From: Sphingomonas sp. BGYR3
GTDB taxonomy: Bacteria; Pseudomonadota; Alphaproteobacteria; Sphingomonadales; Sphingomonadaceae
Assembly: GCF_025153455.1 (NCBI RefSeq)
Contig: NZ_JANZNT010000001.1
Location: 1,054,001 to 1,118,000 of the forward strand
DNA length: 64,000 nucleotides
Direction of reading: 5' to 3'
Shown here piece by piece: positions 26,157-35,849 of the stretch. Positions within the stretch are counted from its first letter, which is position 1. Every line of letters starts with the position of its first letter. The notes beneath the pieces are model-generated. The model ran no database searches. It saw nothing but the letters and a program-made list of their open reading frames with translations, and had not been told where the DNA came from. The position numbers and the translations under genes were made by a program.

Positions 26157-26705
26157 TTACCCCTCTGCAAACACGCCGCACGCAATCCGGCCGCCGCTGT
26201 TGCCGGACGGATCGGTCTTCATGTCATCCGGCCCGGCATGAACGACGAATGCCGATCCGTCGGCATCCATCATTGCGGCCAGTGTCGCGCCGCGCACGGT
26301 GTAATTCAGCGTGCCCTTGCCATCCGCACCGATCAGCAGGTTGGGCAGATCGCCGGCATGGGAACCGGCGGGATTGTCCAGCCCGTGCTGACGCCCGGCC
26401 GGATTCCAGTGGCCACCCGCGGTGGTGAAATCGGGGGCGTCGCACTTGCCGACCGTGTGGACGTGCACGCCGTGCGTGCCCTGCGGCATGTTCATCGCCT
26501 CGATCGTCATCACCACGCCATCGGTTGCAGCCGTCGCCGTCACCGTGCCGACCGGCGCATTGGTGCCCGTGCGCAGGCTGGCGCTCAGGACTTGCGCGCC
26601 GGCGGGGGCGGCCGGGGCCGTCGGTGCCGATGCCGTCTGGCTCGTCGTGGTACAGGCGGACAGCGCCATCGCGCCTGCCGCCATTGCAAAAATCGCCCTG
26701 TTCAT
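26157..26705 (-). CDS. sodC: Cu-Zn superoxide dismutase family lipoprotein
   Basis: A 182-residue precursor that dismutates superoxide in the periplasm. A lipoprotein signal ends with lipobox LSAC (MNRAIFAMAAGAMALSAC). The copper/zinc ligands are visible as HGVHVHTVGKC, GGHWNP and SHAGDLPN, and a late VVHAGPDD. The disulfide pair would be Cys in GKC and RIACG. It is the last gene of the xseA-DUF2093-M23-sodC run, with 33 bases after the M23 stop. ATG at 26705. Confidence 0.92.
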   Translation of the reverse strand: MNRAIFAMAAGAMALSACTTTSQTASAPTAPAAPAGAQVLSASLRTGTNAPVGTVTATAATDGVVMTIEAMNMPQGTHGVHVHTVGKCDAPDFTTAGGHWNPAGRQHGLDNPAGSHAGDLPNLLIGADGKGTLNYTVRGATLAAMMDADGSAFVVHAGPDDMKTDPSGNSGGRIACGVFAEG

Positions 26706-26738
26706 CGCCTGTCGCTCCTGTTCGCTTGGTGTCATTCG

Positions 26739-27632
26739 TTAATGAACGATCGACGCGTCGGTTCCGGTCGCGCCTGCCGGCATCGGCCCGGCAACCAGCA
26801 ACGGATCGATCCGCGCATCGCCCCATTTCATGCCCCAGTGCAGGTGCGGCCCGGTCGACCGCCCGGTCGTCCCGATCGCCCCGATCACCTGTCCCTGCCG
26901 CACGCGCTGCCCCGACCGGACATCGATGCGCGACAGGTGCAGGAACGCACTGTTCAACCCCATGCCGTGGTCCAGCATCAACAGATTGCCCTCCAGCGTA
27001 AAGGGCGCATCCGCCGCCAGGATGACGACGCCGTCGGCGGGCGCGACAATCGGCGTACCGGTCGGCCGCGCCACATCGACGCCGCCATGATAGGCCCCCG
27101 GTTCGCCGCGATAGATGCGCTGTGCACCAAACAGCCCGGATATCCGCCCGGTCACTGGCCAGACAAAGGATTGCCGCCAGCCCTGACTGTCCGACCCGAT
27201 ATTCCGCGCCGCCTCGATCCGCGCCAGTTCGCCCGACCGCCGCGCCTGAAACTCGGCGCTGGGCTGGCTGAACCGCGGCAGGCTGTTCAGCCGCTCGATC
27301 CGCCATTCGCGCCGGTCGATGACGAGCGATTGGGTCATCCGGCGGCCATCGGTCAGCGTGGCGGTCAGTGACAGCTGAACCGGCGCGTCGCGGTCAAACG
27401 CGATCAGGAACCGGCCATCGGCAGCGACGGGGACCGGCACGTCGCCCAGCATCAGCGACACGGTGCCGCGCGGTGCCTGTCCACGCACGATGCCGCCCTG
27501 CACGATCCGGCCATCCAGCACGAAACCATCGGCCCGGCCGACTGCCCGATCCTGCGCCACGGCGGTTCCGGTCAGCATGGCGGGCAGCATCATCCAGGCA
27601 GCAGCCGCGCGCCAGCCATTGCGGCCCGGCAT
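26739..27632 (-). CDS. M23 family metallopeptidase (LytM-type)
   Basis: A 297-residue exported zinc peptidase or scaffold acting on peptidoglycan cross-links. A signal peptide (AAAAWMMLPAMLTGTAVAQD) is followed by an N-terminal beta-domain of unknown role. The LytM domain has the zinc motifs YHGGVDVA (HxxxD) and GPHLHWGM (HxH), so it is probably catalytically active. Its ATG overlaps the DUF2093 stop by one base (TGATG), indicating coupled translation. Confidence 0.9.
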   Translation of the reverse strand: MPGRNGWRAAAAWMMLPAMLTGTAVAQDRAVGRADGFVLDGRIVQGGIVRGQAPRGTVSLMLGDVPVPVAADGRFLIAFDRDAPVQLSLTATLTDGRRMTQSLVIDRREWRIERLNSLPRFSQPSAEFQARRSGELARIEAARNIGSDSQGWRQSFVWPVTGRISGLFGAQRIYRGEPGAYHGGVDVARPTGTPIVAPADGVVILAADAPFTLEGNLLMLDHGMGLNSAFLHLSRIDVRSGQRVRQGQVIGAIGTTGRSTGPHLHWGMKWGDARIDPLLVAGPMPAGATGTDASIVH

Positions 27633-27829
27633 CAGTGCGACAGGGCTTCCGTCGACAGTTCGGCGCTGGCGTACGGCTCCTGCCGCTCCACGCTCCAGTA
27701 GCGCAGTTCATCCAGCGGGATCACCGCACCGGAACGGGCGCACAGCACATGGTCGCCATTGGCCAGCACACGAAACCCGTTGGCCATGTAATGCAGTTTG
27801 GCGAGGCGACGGGTGTTCGACATCAACAT
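27632..27829 (-). CDS. DUF2093 family protein
   Basis: A 65-residue protein matching the alphaproteobacterial DUF2093 family: FRVLANGDHVLCARSGAVIP followed by LDELRYWSVERQEPYAS. Function is unknown. The compact shape with an ARSG/IPLDELRYWS core hints at a nucleic-acid or metal-binding role, but this is a guess. It lies 25 bases after xseA and is coupled to the M23 gene. A second ATG two codons in is also possible. Confidence 0.88.
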   Translation of the reverse strand: MLMSNTRRLAKLHYMANGFRVLANGDHVLCARSGAVIPLDELRYWSVERQEPYASAELSTEALSH

Positions 27830-27854
27830 GGGGTCTGGCTTTCCTGATCGGCGG

Positions 27855-29309
27855 TCACAACAGGCTGGGCTGTTCGGGCTTTGCATCAGGATAGGGCTTG
27901 CCGCCGCCGCGCTCAACCCGCGCATCGACATCGCCGTCGCCGAAATGCAGCACCAGTGCGCCCGCCGCCCGGGCGGCCTCTGCCGTCACCACCGGTTTGT
28001 CGCCGATCCGGGCGCTGACGCGGACATAGCCTTTTTTCAGCAGGTTGTCGGGATTTGCCGCATCCAGCAGGCGCGACAGGGCGTCCAGCCGCTGGCGGTC
28101 GGCGGCAATGCGCCGTTCGATCACCTGCGGCGTCATGCGGCGGGACAGCGCGTCCAGCCGCTCGCCTGCCAGCGTCGCCTTGCGCGCCAGCACGTCCGGG
28201 CGCAGCCGCGCGTCGAACTGATCCAGCCGCCGCCGGGCCAGCGCGATCCGCCGTTCCAGCCCCAGCCCCAGCCGCTGCCCCGCCTCGTCCAGCCGCTGGC
28301 GCTGCGGGCTCAGCAGCAGGTCGGGCCTGGGCATCAATCGCGCGATGGCCGCCAGTCGCTCGCCCGCCCGCTCGGCATAGCGCCGCGCCAGCCGCTCCGC
28401 CCGCGCGCCCAGGCCGTCGACGGTCAACCGCACCTCGGCCCGCACCGGCACCGCCATTTCGGCGGCGGCCGTGGGCGTGGGCGCGCGCCGGTCGGCCGCG
28501 TAATCGGCCAGCGTCGTATCGGTTTCATGCCCCACGGCGGAAATAACGGGTATCGAACATTCCGCGATGGCGCGCACCACCGGCTCCTCGTTGAACGCCC
28601 ACAGATCCTCGATCGACCCGCCGCCGCGCGCGACGATCAACAGGTCGGGGCGCGGCACCGGCCCGCCGGGCGTCAGCGCGTCGAACCCCCGGATCGCGGC
28701 TGCCACCTGTCGCGCCGCGCCATCGCCCTGCACCAGCACGGGCCAGACGACGACATGGCTGGGCCAGCGATCCGCCAGCCGGTGCAGGATATCGCGGATC
28801 ACTGCGCCGGTGGGCGATGTGACGACCCCGATCACGCCGGGCAGATAGGGCATGGGCGCCCGCGCCTTGCCCTTGGCGAACAGGCCCTCCGCCTCGAACC
28901 GCGCCTTGTTCCGCTCCAGCAGCGCCATCAGCGCGCCCTCGCCCGCCAGTTCCAGCCGGTCGATCACGATCTGGTATTTCGACCGCCCCGGATAGGTCGT
29001 GATCTTGCCGGTCGCGACTACCTCCAGACCATCCTGCGGCACGAACGGGATGGCCGCCGCCGCCCCTTTCCAGATCACGGCATCGATGACGGCATTCTCG
29101 TCCTTCAGCGCCAGATAGACATGGCCCGACGCCGCCCGCTTGTAGCCGGAGATTTCGCCGCGCAGCCGCACCTGCCCGAACTCGCGCTCCACCATCCGCT
29201 TCAGCCGGCCCGACAGTTCGGACACGCTTTCGGGCGCAGCGTTGTCGCCGGGGGTGCTTTGGGCTAGCAGCCGCCCGGATTGGGATTCATCGGAAAAGGG
29301 ATCGGGCAT
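27855..29309 (-). CDS. xseA: exodeoxyribonuclease VII large subunit
   Basis: The 484-residue large subunit of ExoVII, which degrades single-stranded DNA bidirectionally. An N-terminal OB-fold ([40 protein letters not shown]) is followed by the catalytic exonuclease domain with [14 protein letters not shown] and [21 protein letters not shown] long coiled-coil follows. The start codon at 29309 shares CATG with that of purD. The small subunit xseB is not in the window. Confidence 0.97.
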   Translation of the reverse strand: MPDPFSDESQSGRLLAQSTPGDNAAPESVSELSGRLKRMVEREFGQVRLRGEISGYKRAASGHVYLALKDENAVIDAVIWKGAAAAIPFVPQDGLEVVATGKITTYPGRSKYQIVIDRLELAGEGALMALLERNKARFEAEGLFAKGKARAPMPYLPGVIGVVTSPTGAVIRDILHRLADRWPSHVVVWPVLVQGDGAARQVAAAIRGFDALTPGGPVPRPDLLIVARGGGSIEDLWAFNEEPVVRAIAECSIPVISAVGHETDTTLADYAADRRAPTPTAAAEMAVPVRAEVRLTVDGLGARAERLARRYAERAGERLAAIARLMPRPDLLLSPQRQRLDEAGQRLGLGLERRIALARRRLDQFDARLRPDVLARKATLAGERLDALSRRMTPQVIERRIAADRQRLDALSRLLDAANPDNLLKKGYVRVSARIGDKPVVTAEAARAAGALVLHFGDGDVDARVERGGGKPYPDAKPEQPSLL

Positions 29310-30573
29310 GAACGTCCTGCTGGTCGGCTCTGGGGGGCGGGAACACGCGCTGGCGTGGAAACTCGCCCAGTCGCCATCCTTATCGACGCTTTATGCGGCG
29401 CCCGGCAACCCCGGCATTGCCGATCATGCGACCTGCGTCGCGCTGAACGTCGCCGATCATGCCGCCGTCATCGCATTCTGTGCGCAGCACGCCATCACGT
29501 TCGTGGTCATCGGGCCGGAAGCGCCGCTGGTCGACGGTCTGGGCGATGCCCTGCGCGCGACGGAGATTGGCGTGTTTGGCCCGGATGCCGCCGCAGCGCA
29601 GCTTGAGGGGTCAAAGGGATTTACCAAGGATCTGTGCGCCCGCGCGGATATCCCGACCGCTGGCTATGTCCGCGTGACGTCGCTCGACGCCGCCCGCGCA
29701 GCGCTGGCGGATTTCGGCCTGCCCGTGGTGATCAAGGCGGACGGCCTGGCCGCGGGCAAGGGCGTGACCATTGCAGAGACGGCGGCGGATGCGGACGCGG
29801 CGCTGACCGCCCTGTTCGCCGAACCGGGCGGCGAGGCGGTGATCGAACAGTTCCTGACGGGAGAGGAAGCCAGCCTGTTCGTGCTGACCGACGGCACCGC
29901 CATCCTGCCGATCGGATCGGCACAGGATCACAAGCGGGTCGGCGATGGCGACGCCGGCCCCAATACCGGCGGCATGGGCGCATACAGCCCCGCCCGCGTG
30001 CTGACGGCGGAGCTGGAGGCGCTGGCCATCGACCGCATCGTCCGGCCGACCGTGGCGGCGATGGCGGCGGACGGCGTGCCGTTCAAGGGCGTGCTCTATG
30101 CCGGGCTGATGCTGACCGACACCGGCCCGCAGCTGATCGAATACAACGCCCGTTTCGGCGACCCGGAATGTCAGGTGCTGATGATGCGCCTCGAATCGGA
30201 TCTGCTCGACCTGATGATCGCCACCGATCGCGGCACGCTGGGCGATCTGCCCCCCGCCCGGTTCAGCGACCGCACGGCGCTGACCGTCGTGATGGCCGCC
30301 AATGGCTATCCCGGCACCCCGGAAGAGGGCGGCCGCATTACGGGCGTGGACGCGGCCGAGGCACAGGGGACCAAGGTATTCCACGCCGGCACCGCGATGA
30401 CCGATGACGGGCTGGTCGCCAATGGCGGCCGCGTCCTTGCCGTCACCGCGCTTGGCACCACCGTGGCCGAGGCGCAGGCCACCGCCTATCGCGGCGTCGA
30501 CGCGCTCAATTTCCCCAGCGGCTTTGCCCGCCGCGACATCGGCTGGCGCGAGATTGCACGGGAGGGGCGCTGA
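29308..30573 (+). CDS. purD: phosphoribosylamine-glycine ligase
   Basis: Makes glycinamide ribonucleotide from phosphoribosylamine, glycine and ATP in de novo purine synthesis. Family motifs [28 protein letters not shown], the ATP-grasp [13 protein letters not shown] and the [13 protein letters not shown] [10 protein letters not shown] are present. Length is 421. GGAAAAGGGATCGGGC precedes the ATG inside xseA coding sequence on the other strand. Confidence 0.97.
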   Translation: MNVLLVGSGGREHALAWKLAQSPSLSTLYAAPGNPGIADHATCVALNVADHAAVIAFCAQHAITFVVIGPEAPLVDGLGDALRATEIGVFGPDAAAAQLEGSKGFTKDLCARADIPTAGYVRVTSLDAARAALADFGLPVVIKADGLAAGKGVTIAETAADADAALTALFAEPGGEAVIEQFLTGEEASLFVLTDGTAILPIGSAQDHKRVGDGDAGPNTGGMGAYSPARVLTAELEALAIDRIVRPTVAAMAADGVPFKGVLYAGLMLTDTGPQLIEYNARFGDPECQVLMMRLESDLLDLMIATDRGTLGDLPPARFSDRTALTVVMAANGYPGTPEEGGRITGVDAAEAQGTKVFHAGTAMTDDGLVANGGRVLAVTALGTTVAEAQATAYRGVDALNFPSGFARRDIGWREIAREGR

Positions 30574-30612
30574 CCTGCAGCACCTCGACTTTGCCGGTCG
30601 TGCGCGGATAGG

Positions 30613-31509
30613 ATGAGCGCCATGCCGCTGCCCAAGCTCTTTTTGCTGTTCGCGGCCTTTGCGCTGGCGGGACCGGCGGTTCAGGTGCCCCAGCGCGACG
30701 TCGATCCGCCCGTCTGGGTCGTGCGCGATGCCGATACGACAATCTATCTGTTCGGCACGGTTCATTGGCTGAAACCCGAACTCGCCTGGTTCAATGACGA
30801 GGTGGCGGCGGCGTTCAATGCGTCGGACGAGGTGGTGATGGAACTGGCACCGGGCGCGCAGGCGGCGGCGCGCGGCGATTTCCAGCGGCTCAGCACCCTG
30901 CCCGACGGCACCCCCGCCCTGCCCGACCGGCTGCCCCCCGGCTATGCCGACAAATTGCGGGCCGCGCTGAGGCGGGTCGGCTATCCCGAAACCGCGTTCG
31001 ACCGCACCGCGCCATGGCTGGCGGCGACCAGCCTGTCGGTGCTGCCGCTGCGCGAGCTTGGCTATGACGAGGCGCTGGGCGTCGAGCGCGTGCTGGTCCG
31101 CGCCGCCGAGCGCGCGGGAAAGCCGGTCGGCGGGCTGGAACAGCCAACAGACCAGTACGCCATCTTTGCCGGATTGAGCGAGGCGGACCAGATCGCGATG
31201 CTCACCCGCATCCTCGACAATCAGGCGACCGTGCATCAGGGGACGGAACGCGCCGTCGCCGCCTGGTCCAGCGCGGATACCGCTGACATGGCCGCCGTGC
31301 TTGCCGAGGATCAGGCGAAATCGCCGCGCGCGCTGACCGATCCGCTGGTCACCGCGCGCAACCGCCGCTGGGCCGAATGGGTCCGCGCGCGGATGAACCG
31401 GCCGGGCATTGTGTTCATGGCGGTCGGCTCCGGCCATCTTGCCGGGCCGGGCAGCGTGCAGGCGGAACTGGAGCGATCGGGGCTGAAGGTCGATCGGCTT
31501 CGCCCCTGA
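30613..31509 (+). CDS. TraB/GumN family protein
   Basis: A 298-residue protein with a signal peptide (PKLFLLFAAFALAGPAVQ). The TraB/GumN fold (TIYLFGTVHWL, GGLEQPTDQYAIF, NRRWAEWVRARM, FMAVGSGHLAGPGSV) resembles erythromycin-esterase/EreA-like and Tiki/TraB hydrolases, which are suggested to be metal-dependent peptidases. The conserved HW and GHL motifs are intact. It follows purD by 39 bases, so may be cotranscribed. Function unknown. Confidence 0.85.
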   Translation: MSAMPLPKLFLLFAAFALAGPAVQVPQRDVDPPVWVVRDADTTIYLFGTVHWLKPELAWFNDEVAAAFNASDEVVMELAPGAQAAARGDFQRLSTLPDGTPALPDRLPPGYADKLRAALRRVGYPETAFDRTAPWLAATSLSVLPLRELGYDEALGVERVLVRAAERAGKPVGGLEQPTDQYAIFAGLSEADQIAMLTRILDNQATVHQGTERAVAAWSSADTADMAAVLAEDQAKSPRALTDPLVTARNRRWAEWVRARMNRPGIVFMAVGSGHLAGPGSVQAELERSGLKVDRLRP

Positions 31510-31637
31510 CGCCCCTGCCCTAGCTTGCCTTCATGCCCGCTTTCCGCTAACGGCCCGCGCTTGCCGCGTGCAGGGTCATCCCTGGAGGCCTGCCCGGTGA
31601 AACTGGACTGAACTTCTAGCGCAAACGGAGACGACAT

Positions 31638-32291
31638 ATGAGCGACGTGCTCAACCTGTCGGCCGAGACGCGCGAGCGGGTTGGCAAGGGAGCCTCCCGC
31701 GCGCTTCGTCGTGAAGGCCGCGTGCCCGCCGTGATCTACGGCAACAAGCAAGAACCCACCGCGATCAGCCTGAATGAGCGCGAGCTGATGAAGGCGCTGA
31801 TGACCGGCCACTTCATGAACTCGGTCATCATGGTCGATGTCGGTGGCAAGGCGGTTCGCACGCTGGCCAAGGACGTGACGCTCGACGTGGTGACGGATCG
31901 CCCCGTCCATGTCGATTTCCTGCGCATTTCCAAGCACGCGACCGTGACCGTCGCCGTTCCGGTGACCTTCACCGACGAAGAACTGGCCCCCGGCATCAAG
32001 AAGGGCGGCGTTCTGAACGTCGTTCGTCACGAGCTGGAACTGGTCGTCGACGCTTCCGAAATCCCGGAAAGCATCGAAGTGTCGCTGAAGGGCCTGGACG
32101 TGGGCGAATCGCTCCACTTCTCTGCCATCACGCTGCCCAAGGGCGCGGAAAGCGCGATCACCGACCGCGATTTCACCATCGCCACCATCGCTGCGCCGAC
32201 CGCCCTGGTCGACGAGCAGGAAGAAGCTGCCGCGGAAGCGGAAGCCGGCGATGATGCCGACGCCAAGGACGAAGCGTCCGACGCCGAATAA
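31638..32291 (+). CDS. rplY: 50S ribosomal protein L25/Ctc family
   Basis: Binds 5S rRNA in the large subunit. The N-terminal L25 domain ([32 protein letters not shown]) and the C-terminal TL5-type domain ([19 protein letters not shown] [14 protein letters not shown]) give the long Ctc form, 217 residues. The tail is acidic ([17 protein letters not shown]). Start at 31638 with CGGAGACGACAT. Followed by a hairpin and pth, the usual alphaproteobacterial order. Confidence 0.96.
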   Translation: MSDVLNLSAETRERVGKGASRALRREGRVPAVIYGNKQEPTAISLNERELMKALMTGHFMNSVIMVDVGGKAVRTLAKDVTLDVVTDRPVHVDFLRISKHATVTVAVPVTFTDEELAPGIKKGGVLNVVRHELELVVDASEIPESIEVSLKGLDVGESLHFSAITLPKGAESAITDRDFTIATIAAPTALVDEQEEAAAEAEAGDDADAKDEASDAE

Positions 32292-32304
32292 GGCAAACCG
32301 TTAC

Positions 32305-32332
32305 CCCGGCGAAGGCATTGGCTTTCGCCGGG
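32305..32332. repeat. REP-like palindrome between rplY and pth
   Basis: CCCGGCGAAGGC and GCTTTCGCCGGG form a 12-bp stem (one G-U pair) with loop ATTG, flanked by TTAC and ATGACG. The sequence has the look of the REP-type palindromes common in sphingomonad intergenic DNA. It could affect processing of the rplY-pth transcript. Confidence 0.5.
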
Positions 32333-32353
32333 ATGACGTGACGGAGCGACCTG

Positions 32354-32923
32354 ATGCAGCTGTGGGTCGGCCTGGGCAATCCGGGCGCTCAATATGCAAT
32401 GCACCGGCACAATGTCGGGTTCATGGCGATGGATGCCATTGCCGAAGTGCATGGCTTTGGCCCGCCGCGCCAGCAATTCCGGGGCTGGACGCAGGAAGGG
32501 CGGATCGGCAGCGACAAGCTGATCCTTCTGAAACCCGGTACCTTCATGAACGAAAGCGGCCGTGCGGTCCGCGCGGCGCTGGATTTCTACAAGCTCGCGC
32601 CGGGCGACGTGACCCTTTTCCACGACGAACTCGACCTCGCGCCGTTCAAGGTCAAGGTAAAGATCGGCGGCGGCACTGCCGGGCATAATGGCCTGCGGTC
32701 CACCGACCAGCATATCGGCCCGGATTTCCGGCGCGTCCGCATCGGCATCGGCCATCCGGGGCACAAGGACCGCGTGACCGGCCATGTCCTTGGCAATTAC
32801 GCGAAGGCGGAGATCGAGCCGCTGTCCGACATGCTTGGCGCCATCGCGGCAGAGGCGCCGTGGCTGGCCGCACGGGACGACGTCCGGTTCATGAACGATG
32901 TCGCGCTGCGGCTTCAGCCCTGA
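32354..32923 (+). CDS. pth: peptidyl-tRNA hydrolase
   Basis: Recycles peptidyl-tRNA that drops off ribosomes. Motifs WVGLGNPGAQYAMHRHNVGF (catalytic His within), KPGTFMNESG, FHDELDLAPFKVKVK and GGTAGHNGLRS are present, 189 residues. Downstream of rplY. In most alphaproteobacteria ychF follows, but here two other genes lie between. Confidence 0.96.
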   Translation: MQLWVGLGNPGAQYAMHRHNVGFMAMDAIAEVHGFGPPRQQFRGWTQEGRIGSDKLILLKPGTFMNESGRAVRAALDFYKLAPGDVTLFHDELDLAPFKVKVKIGGGTAGHNGLRSTDQHIGPDFRRVRIGIGHPGHKDRVTGHVLGNYAKAEIEPLSDMLGAIAAEAPWLAARDDVRFMNDVALRLQP

Positions 32924-32980
32924 TCGATGGAACGCCGGCCGCTCGACTTCGCGCGGCGCGACCGGCATGACGGTGAAACG

Positions 32981-34012
32981 ATGACTGATCCTTCACGCCT
33001 GCTGCCCACGCGCCGCGACCTGCTGGCGGGCACCGCCACCGCCGCGGCGATGCTGGCCCTGCCCGCCGCCCCCCTTGCCGCACAGGAACCGGCGGCGGCG
33101 ACATTGTGCAATCCGGCCGCCACGCCCCGCGCCCGCGCCGTCTATGCCTATCTCTGGTCGATCTATGGCAAGCGGACGCTGACCGGACAGCAGGAAAGCT
33201 TCTGGCTGCCCGAAGGGCCGACCTTCGAACTCGATTATCTGCGCCGCACGACGGGGCAACTGCCCGCGATCCTGGGCCTCGACTATATCGAGCCGGCGGA
33301 CTTCGCCAATGTGAACGACCGCGCGACCCGCTGGTTCGATGGCGGCGGCCTGCCCAGCATCTGCTGGCACTGGGGCGCGCCCGATCAGGGCACCGGATAC
33401 GACAATTCGAAAAAGCCGTTCGACCTGCCCGCCGCGATGCGCGCCGGCACTCCCCAGAACCGGGCGATGATGCGCGACATCGATCAGATCGCGGATCAGC
33501 TGACCGTGCTGCGCGATCGCAACATCCCCGTGCTGTGGCGGCCGCTGCACGAATTTTCGGGCGACTGGTTCTGGTGGGGCAAATGGGGCCCGGCGCGGTT
33601 CCGCGCGCTGTGGGCGCTGATCTTTGACCATTTCACGCGGGTTCGCGGGCTGAACAACCTGATCTGGGTGCTGGGCTATGCGGGCCAGAATATCGATCCG
33701 GCTTATTACCCCGGCCGGTCGATGGTCGATATCGCCGGGGCCGACCTGTATGTCGATCATCACGGCCCGCTGGCCGATATGTTCGGCGCGGTACAGGCGA
33801 TCGTGGGGACCAGCGTGCCGATCTGCCTGCACGAAAACGGGCCGGTTCCCGATCCCGCCGGGCTGGGTCCACAGGCCGACTGGCTCTGGTTCCTCACCTG
33901 GCACACCCGCTGGCTGACCGGACCGGACCAGAACACGGCCGAGGGGCTGAGGGCCGCCTACGCGTCCGACCGCTATGTCACCCTCTCCGAACTGCCGGAC
34001 CTGAAGGGCTGA
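32981..34012 (+). CDS. Tat-exported GH26 beta-mannanase-like enzyme
   Basis: A 343-residue GH26 hydrolase predicted to cleave beta-1,4-mannans. A twin-arginine signal (TRRDLLAGTATAAAMLALPA) implies folding before export. The acid/base Glu191 is in WRPLHEFSGDWFWWG and the nucleophile Glu285 in PICLHENGP. Both have the GH26 spacing. The start at 32981 is chosen so the signal peptide begins correctly; an upstream ATG at 32927 exists. The next gene begins one base after its stop. It sits between pth and ychF. Confidence 0.88.
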   Translation: MTDPSRLLPTRRDLLAGTATAAAMLALPAAPLAAQEPAAATLCNPAATPRARAVYAYLWSIYGKRTLTGQQESFWLPEGPTFELDYLRRTTGQLPAILGLDYIEPADFANVNDRATRWFDGGGLPSICWHWGAPDQGTGYDNSKKPFDLPAAMRAGTPQNRAMMRDIDQIADQLTVLRDRNIPVLWRPLHEFSGDWFWWGKWGPARFRALWALIFDHFTRVRGLNNLIWVLGYAGQNIDPAYYPGRSMVDIAGADLYVDHHGPLADMFGAVQAIVGTSVPICLHENGPVPDPAGLGPQADWLWFLTWHTRWLTGPDQNTAEGLRAAYASDRYVTLSELPDLKG

Positions 34013-34013
34013 C

Positions 34014-34619
34014 ATGCCGAGCCGCAGCCTGTTCGCGACCCGTTTCTATGAAGGCACGCTGGCCGATGCCGCGCTGCTTGCCGACCTGGAGGACAGCGCG
34101 CTGACCCTGGCGGCGGAGGACCGGGCGGGTCAGCGGTGGAGCCGGGACCATGGCTATCGCGGCTATACCAGCTATGCCTCATTGAACGATCTGCCGCTGC
34201 GCGATCCGGCGATCGCCGATCTGGTTCGCCACCTCAATCGCCACGTCGCCGCCTTTGCCGCCGACTGCGCGTTCGACCTTGGCGGCAAGCGGCTGAGGCT
34301 CGACAGCCTGTGGGTTAATGTGATGAAGCCAGGCGCAACGCATAGCGGCCATATCCACCCGCACAGCGTCGTCAGCGGCACCGTCTATATCGCCGTGCCG
34401 CCGGGTGCGGGCGCGCTGAAGCTTGAGGATCCGCGCCTTGGCCTGATGATGGCCGCGCCGACCCGTACGGCCGATGCCGAAGAGGCGCTGCAACCCTTTG
34501 TCTATGCCCAGCCCCGCGCCGGGACGGTGTTCCTGTGGGAAAGCTGGCTGCGGCACGAGGTGATGCCCCATGCGGGCAAGGGCGAGCGGATCAGCATCAG
34601 CTTCAACTATCGCCGCTGA
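34014..34619 (+). CDS. TIGR02466 family putative 2-oxoglutarate/Fe(II) oxygenase
   Basis: A 201-residue protein of the TIGR02466 type (related to the 2OG-Fe(II) oxygenase fold). Putative metal ligands are in HSGHIHPHSVVSGTVYI and the later WLRHEVMPH; the terminal KGERISISFNYRR is family-typical. The substrate is unknown. It starts one base after the mannanase stop, so translation is likely coupled. A link to mannan use is suggested by position only. Confidence 0.82.
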   Translation: MPSRSLFATRFYEGTLADAALLADLEDSALTLAAEDRAGQRWSRDHGYRGYTSYASLNDLPLRDPAIADLVRHLNRHVAAFAADCAFDLGGKRLRLDSLWVNVMKPGATHSGHIHPHSVVSGTVYIAVPPGAGALKLEDPRLGLMMAAPTRTADAEEALQPFVYAQPRAGTVFLWESWLRHEVMPHAGKGERISISFNYRR

Positions 34620-34693
34620 TCCCGCCCCTTCCCTTCCCGACCCATGCAGCTTAAGGGCGCGGGCCAGATTTCCTTTCTTTTCCGGAGTACCCC

Positions 34694-35794
34694 ATGGGCT
34701 TTCGCTGCGGCATTGTCGGCCTTCCCAATGTCGGCAAATCCACGCTGTTCAATGCGCTGACCGAAACGGCGGCGGCACAGGCGGCGAATTACCCGTTCTG
34801 CACGATCGAGCCGAATGTCGGCAATGTCGCGGTGCCGGACGAACGGCTTCAGAAACTGGCCGCCATCGCCAGTTCGGCCAAGATTATCGAAACGCAGCTC
34901 GGTTTTGTCGACATTGCGGGCCTGGTCCGCGGGGCAAGCAAGGGCGAGGGGCTGGGCAACCAGTTCCTGGGCAATATCCGCGAGGTGGACGCAATCGTCC
35001 ATGTCCTTCGCTGTTTCGAAAATGACGATATCCAGCATGTCGACAACCGGGTCGATCCGATCGCGGATGCCGAAACGGTGGAAACCGAACTGATGCTGGC
35101 CGATCTGGAATCCCTCGAAAAGCGCGTGCCGAATTTTCAGAAAAAGGCGGCGCAGGGCGACAAGGAGGCAAAGGTCGCGGCATCCGTGCTGGGCCAGGCG
35201 CTGGACCTGCTGCGCGATGGCAAGCCCGCCCGGCTGACCCAGCCCAAGGATGCGGACGAGGCGCGCGTGTTCGCGCAGGCCCAGCTGTTGACCGCCAAGC
35301 CTGTCCTCTATGTCTGCAACGTCAATGAAGAGGATGCAGCCGACGGCAACGCCCTGTCGGCCAAGGTGTTCGAAAAGGCGAAGGCAGAGGGCGCAGAGGC
35401 GGTCGTCGTTTCCGCCGCGATCGAGGCGGATATCGCCACCATGCCGGCCGAGGACCGCGCCGAGTTTCTGGCCGAGCTGGGCCTGACTGAAACCGGCCTC
35501 GCCCGCGTGATCCGCGCTGGATACAGCCTGCTCCACCTGCTGACCTTCTTTACCGTGGGGCCAAAGGAAGCGCGCGCCTGGACCGTCGAGGCGGGGGCAA
35601 AGGCTCCGCAGGCCGCAGGCGCGATCCACACCGATTTCGAACGCGGCTTCATCCGCGCCGAAACCATCGCGTTTGAAGACTATATCCAGTTCAAGGGCGA
35701 GGCAGGGGCGCGCGATGCCGGCAAGCTGCGCGCCGAGGGCAAGGAATATGTCGTCAAGGACGGCGACGTGATGCTGTTCCGCTTCAACGTCTAG
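34694..35794 (+). CDS. ychF: redox-regulated ATPase YchF (Obg-related)
   Basis: A 366-residue P-loop ATPase linked to translation and stress. The Walker motif [15 protein letters not shown] is at the start. [20 protein letters not shown], a coiled coil around residues 135-170, and a C-terminal TGS domain ([33 protein letters not shown]) follow. Length is standard. Separated from pth by two accessory genes. Confidence 0.97.
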   Translation: MGFRCGIVGLPNVGKSTLFNALTETAAAQAANYPFCTIEPNVGNVAVPDERLQKLAAIASSAKIIETQLGFVDIAGLVRGASKGEGLGNQFLGNIREVDAIVHVLRCFENDDIQHVDNRVDPIADAETVETELMLADLESLEKRVPNFQKKAAQGDKEAKVAASVLGQALDLLRDGKPARLTQPKDADEARVFAQAQLLTAKPVLYVCNVNEEDAADGNALSAKVFEKAKAEGAEAVVVSAAIEADIATMPAEDRAEFLAELGLTETGLARVIRAGYSLLHLLTFFTVGPKEARAWTVEAGAKAPQAAGAIHTDFERGFIRAETIAFEDYIQFKGEAGARDAGKLRAEGKEYVVKDGDVMLFRFNV

Positions 35795-35849
35795 GCTTAT
35801 CGGGCGGCACCCCATTTCAATGCGGTGCCACCTGCTCTAGAATGCATCC

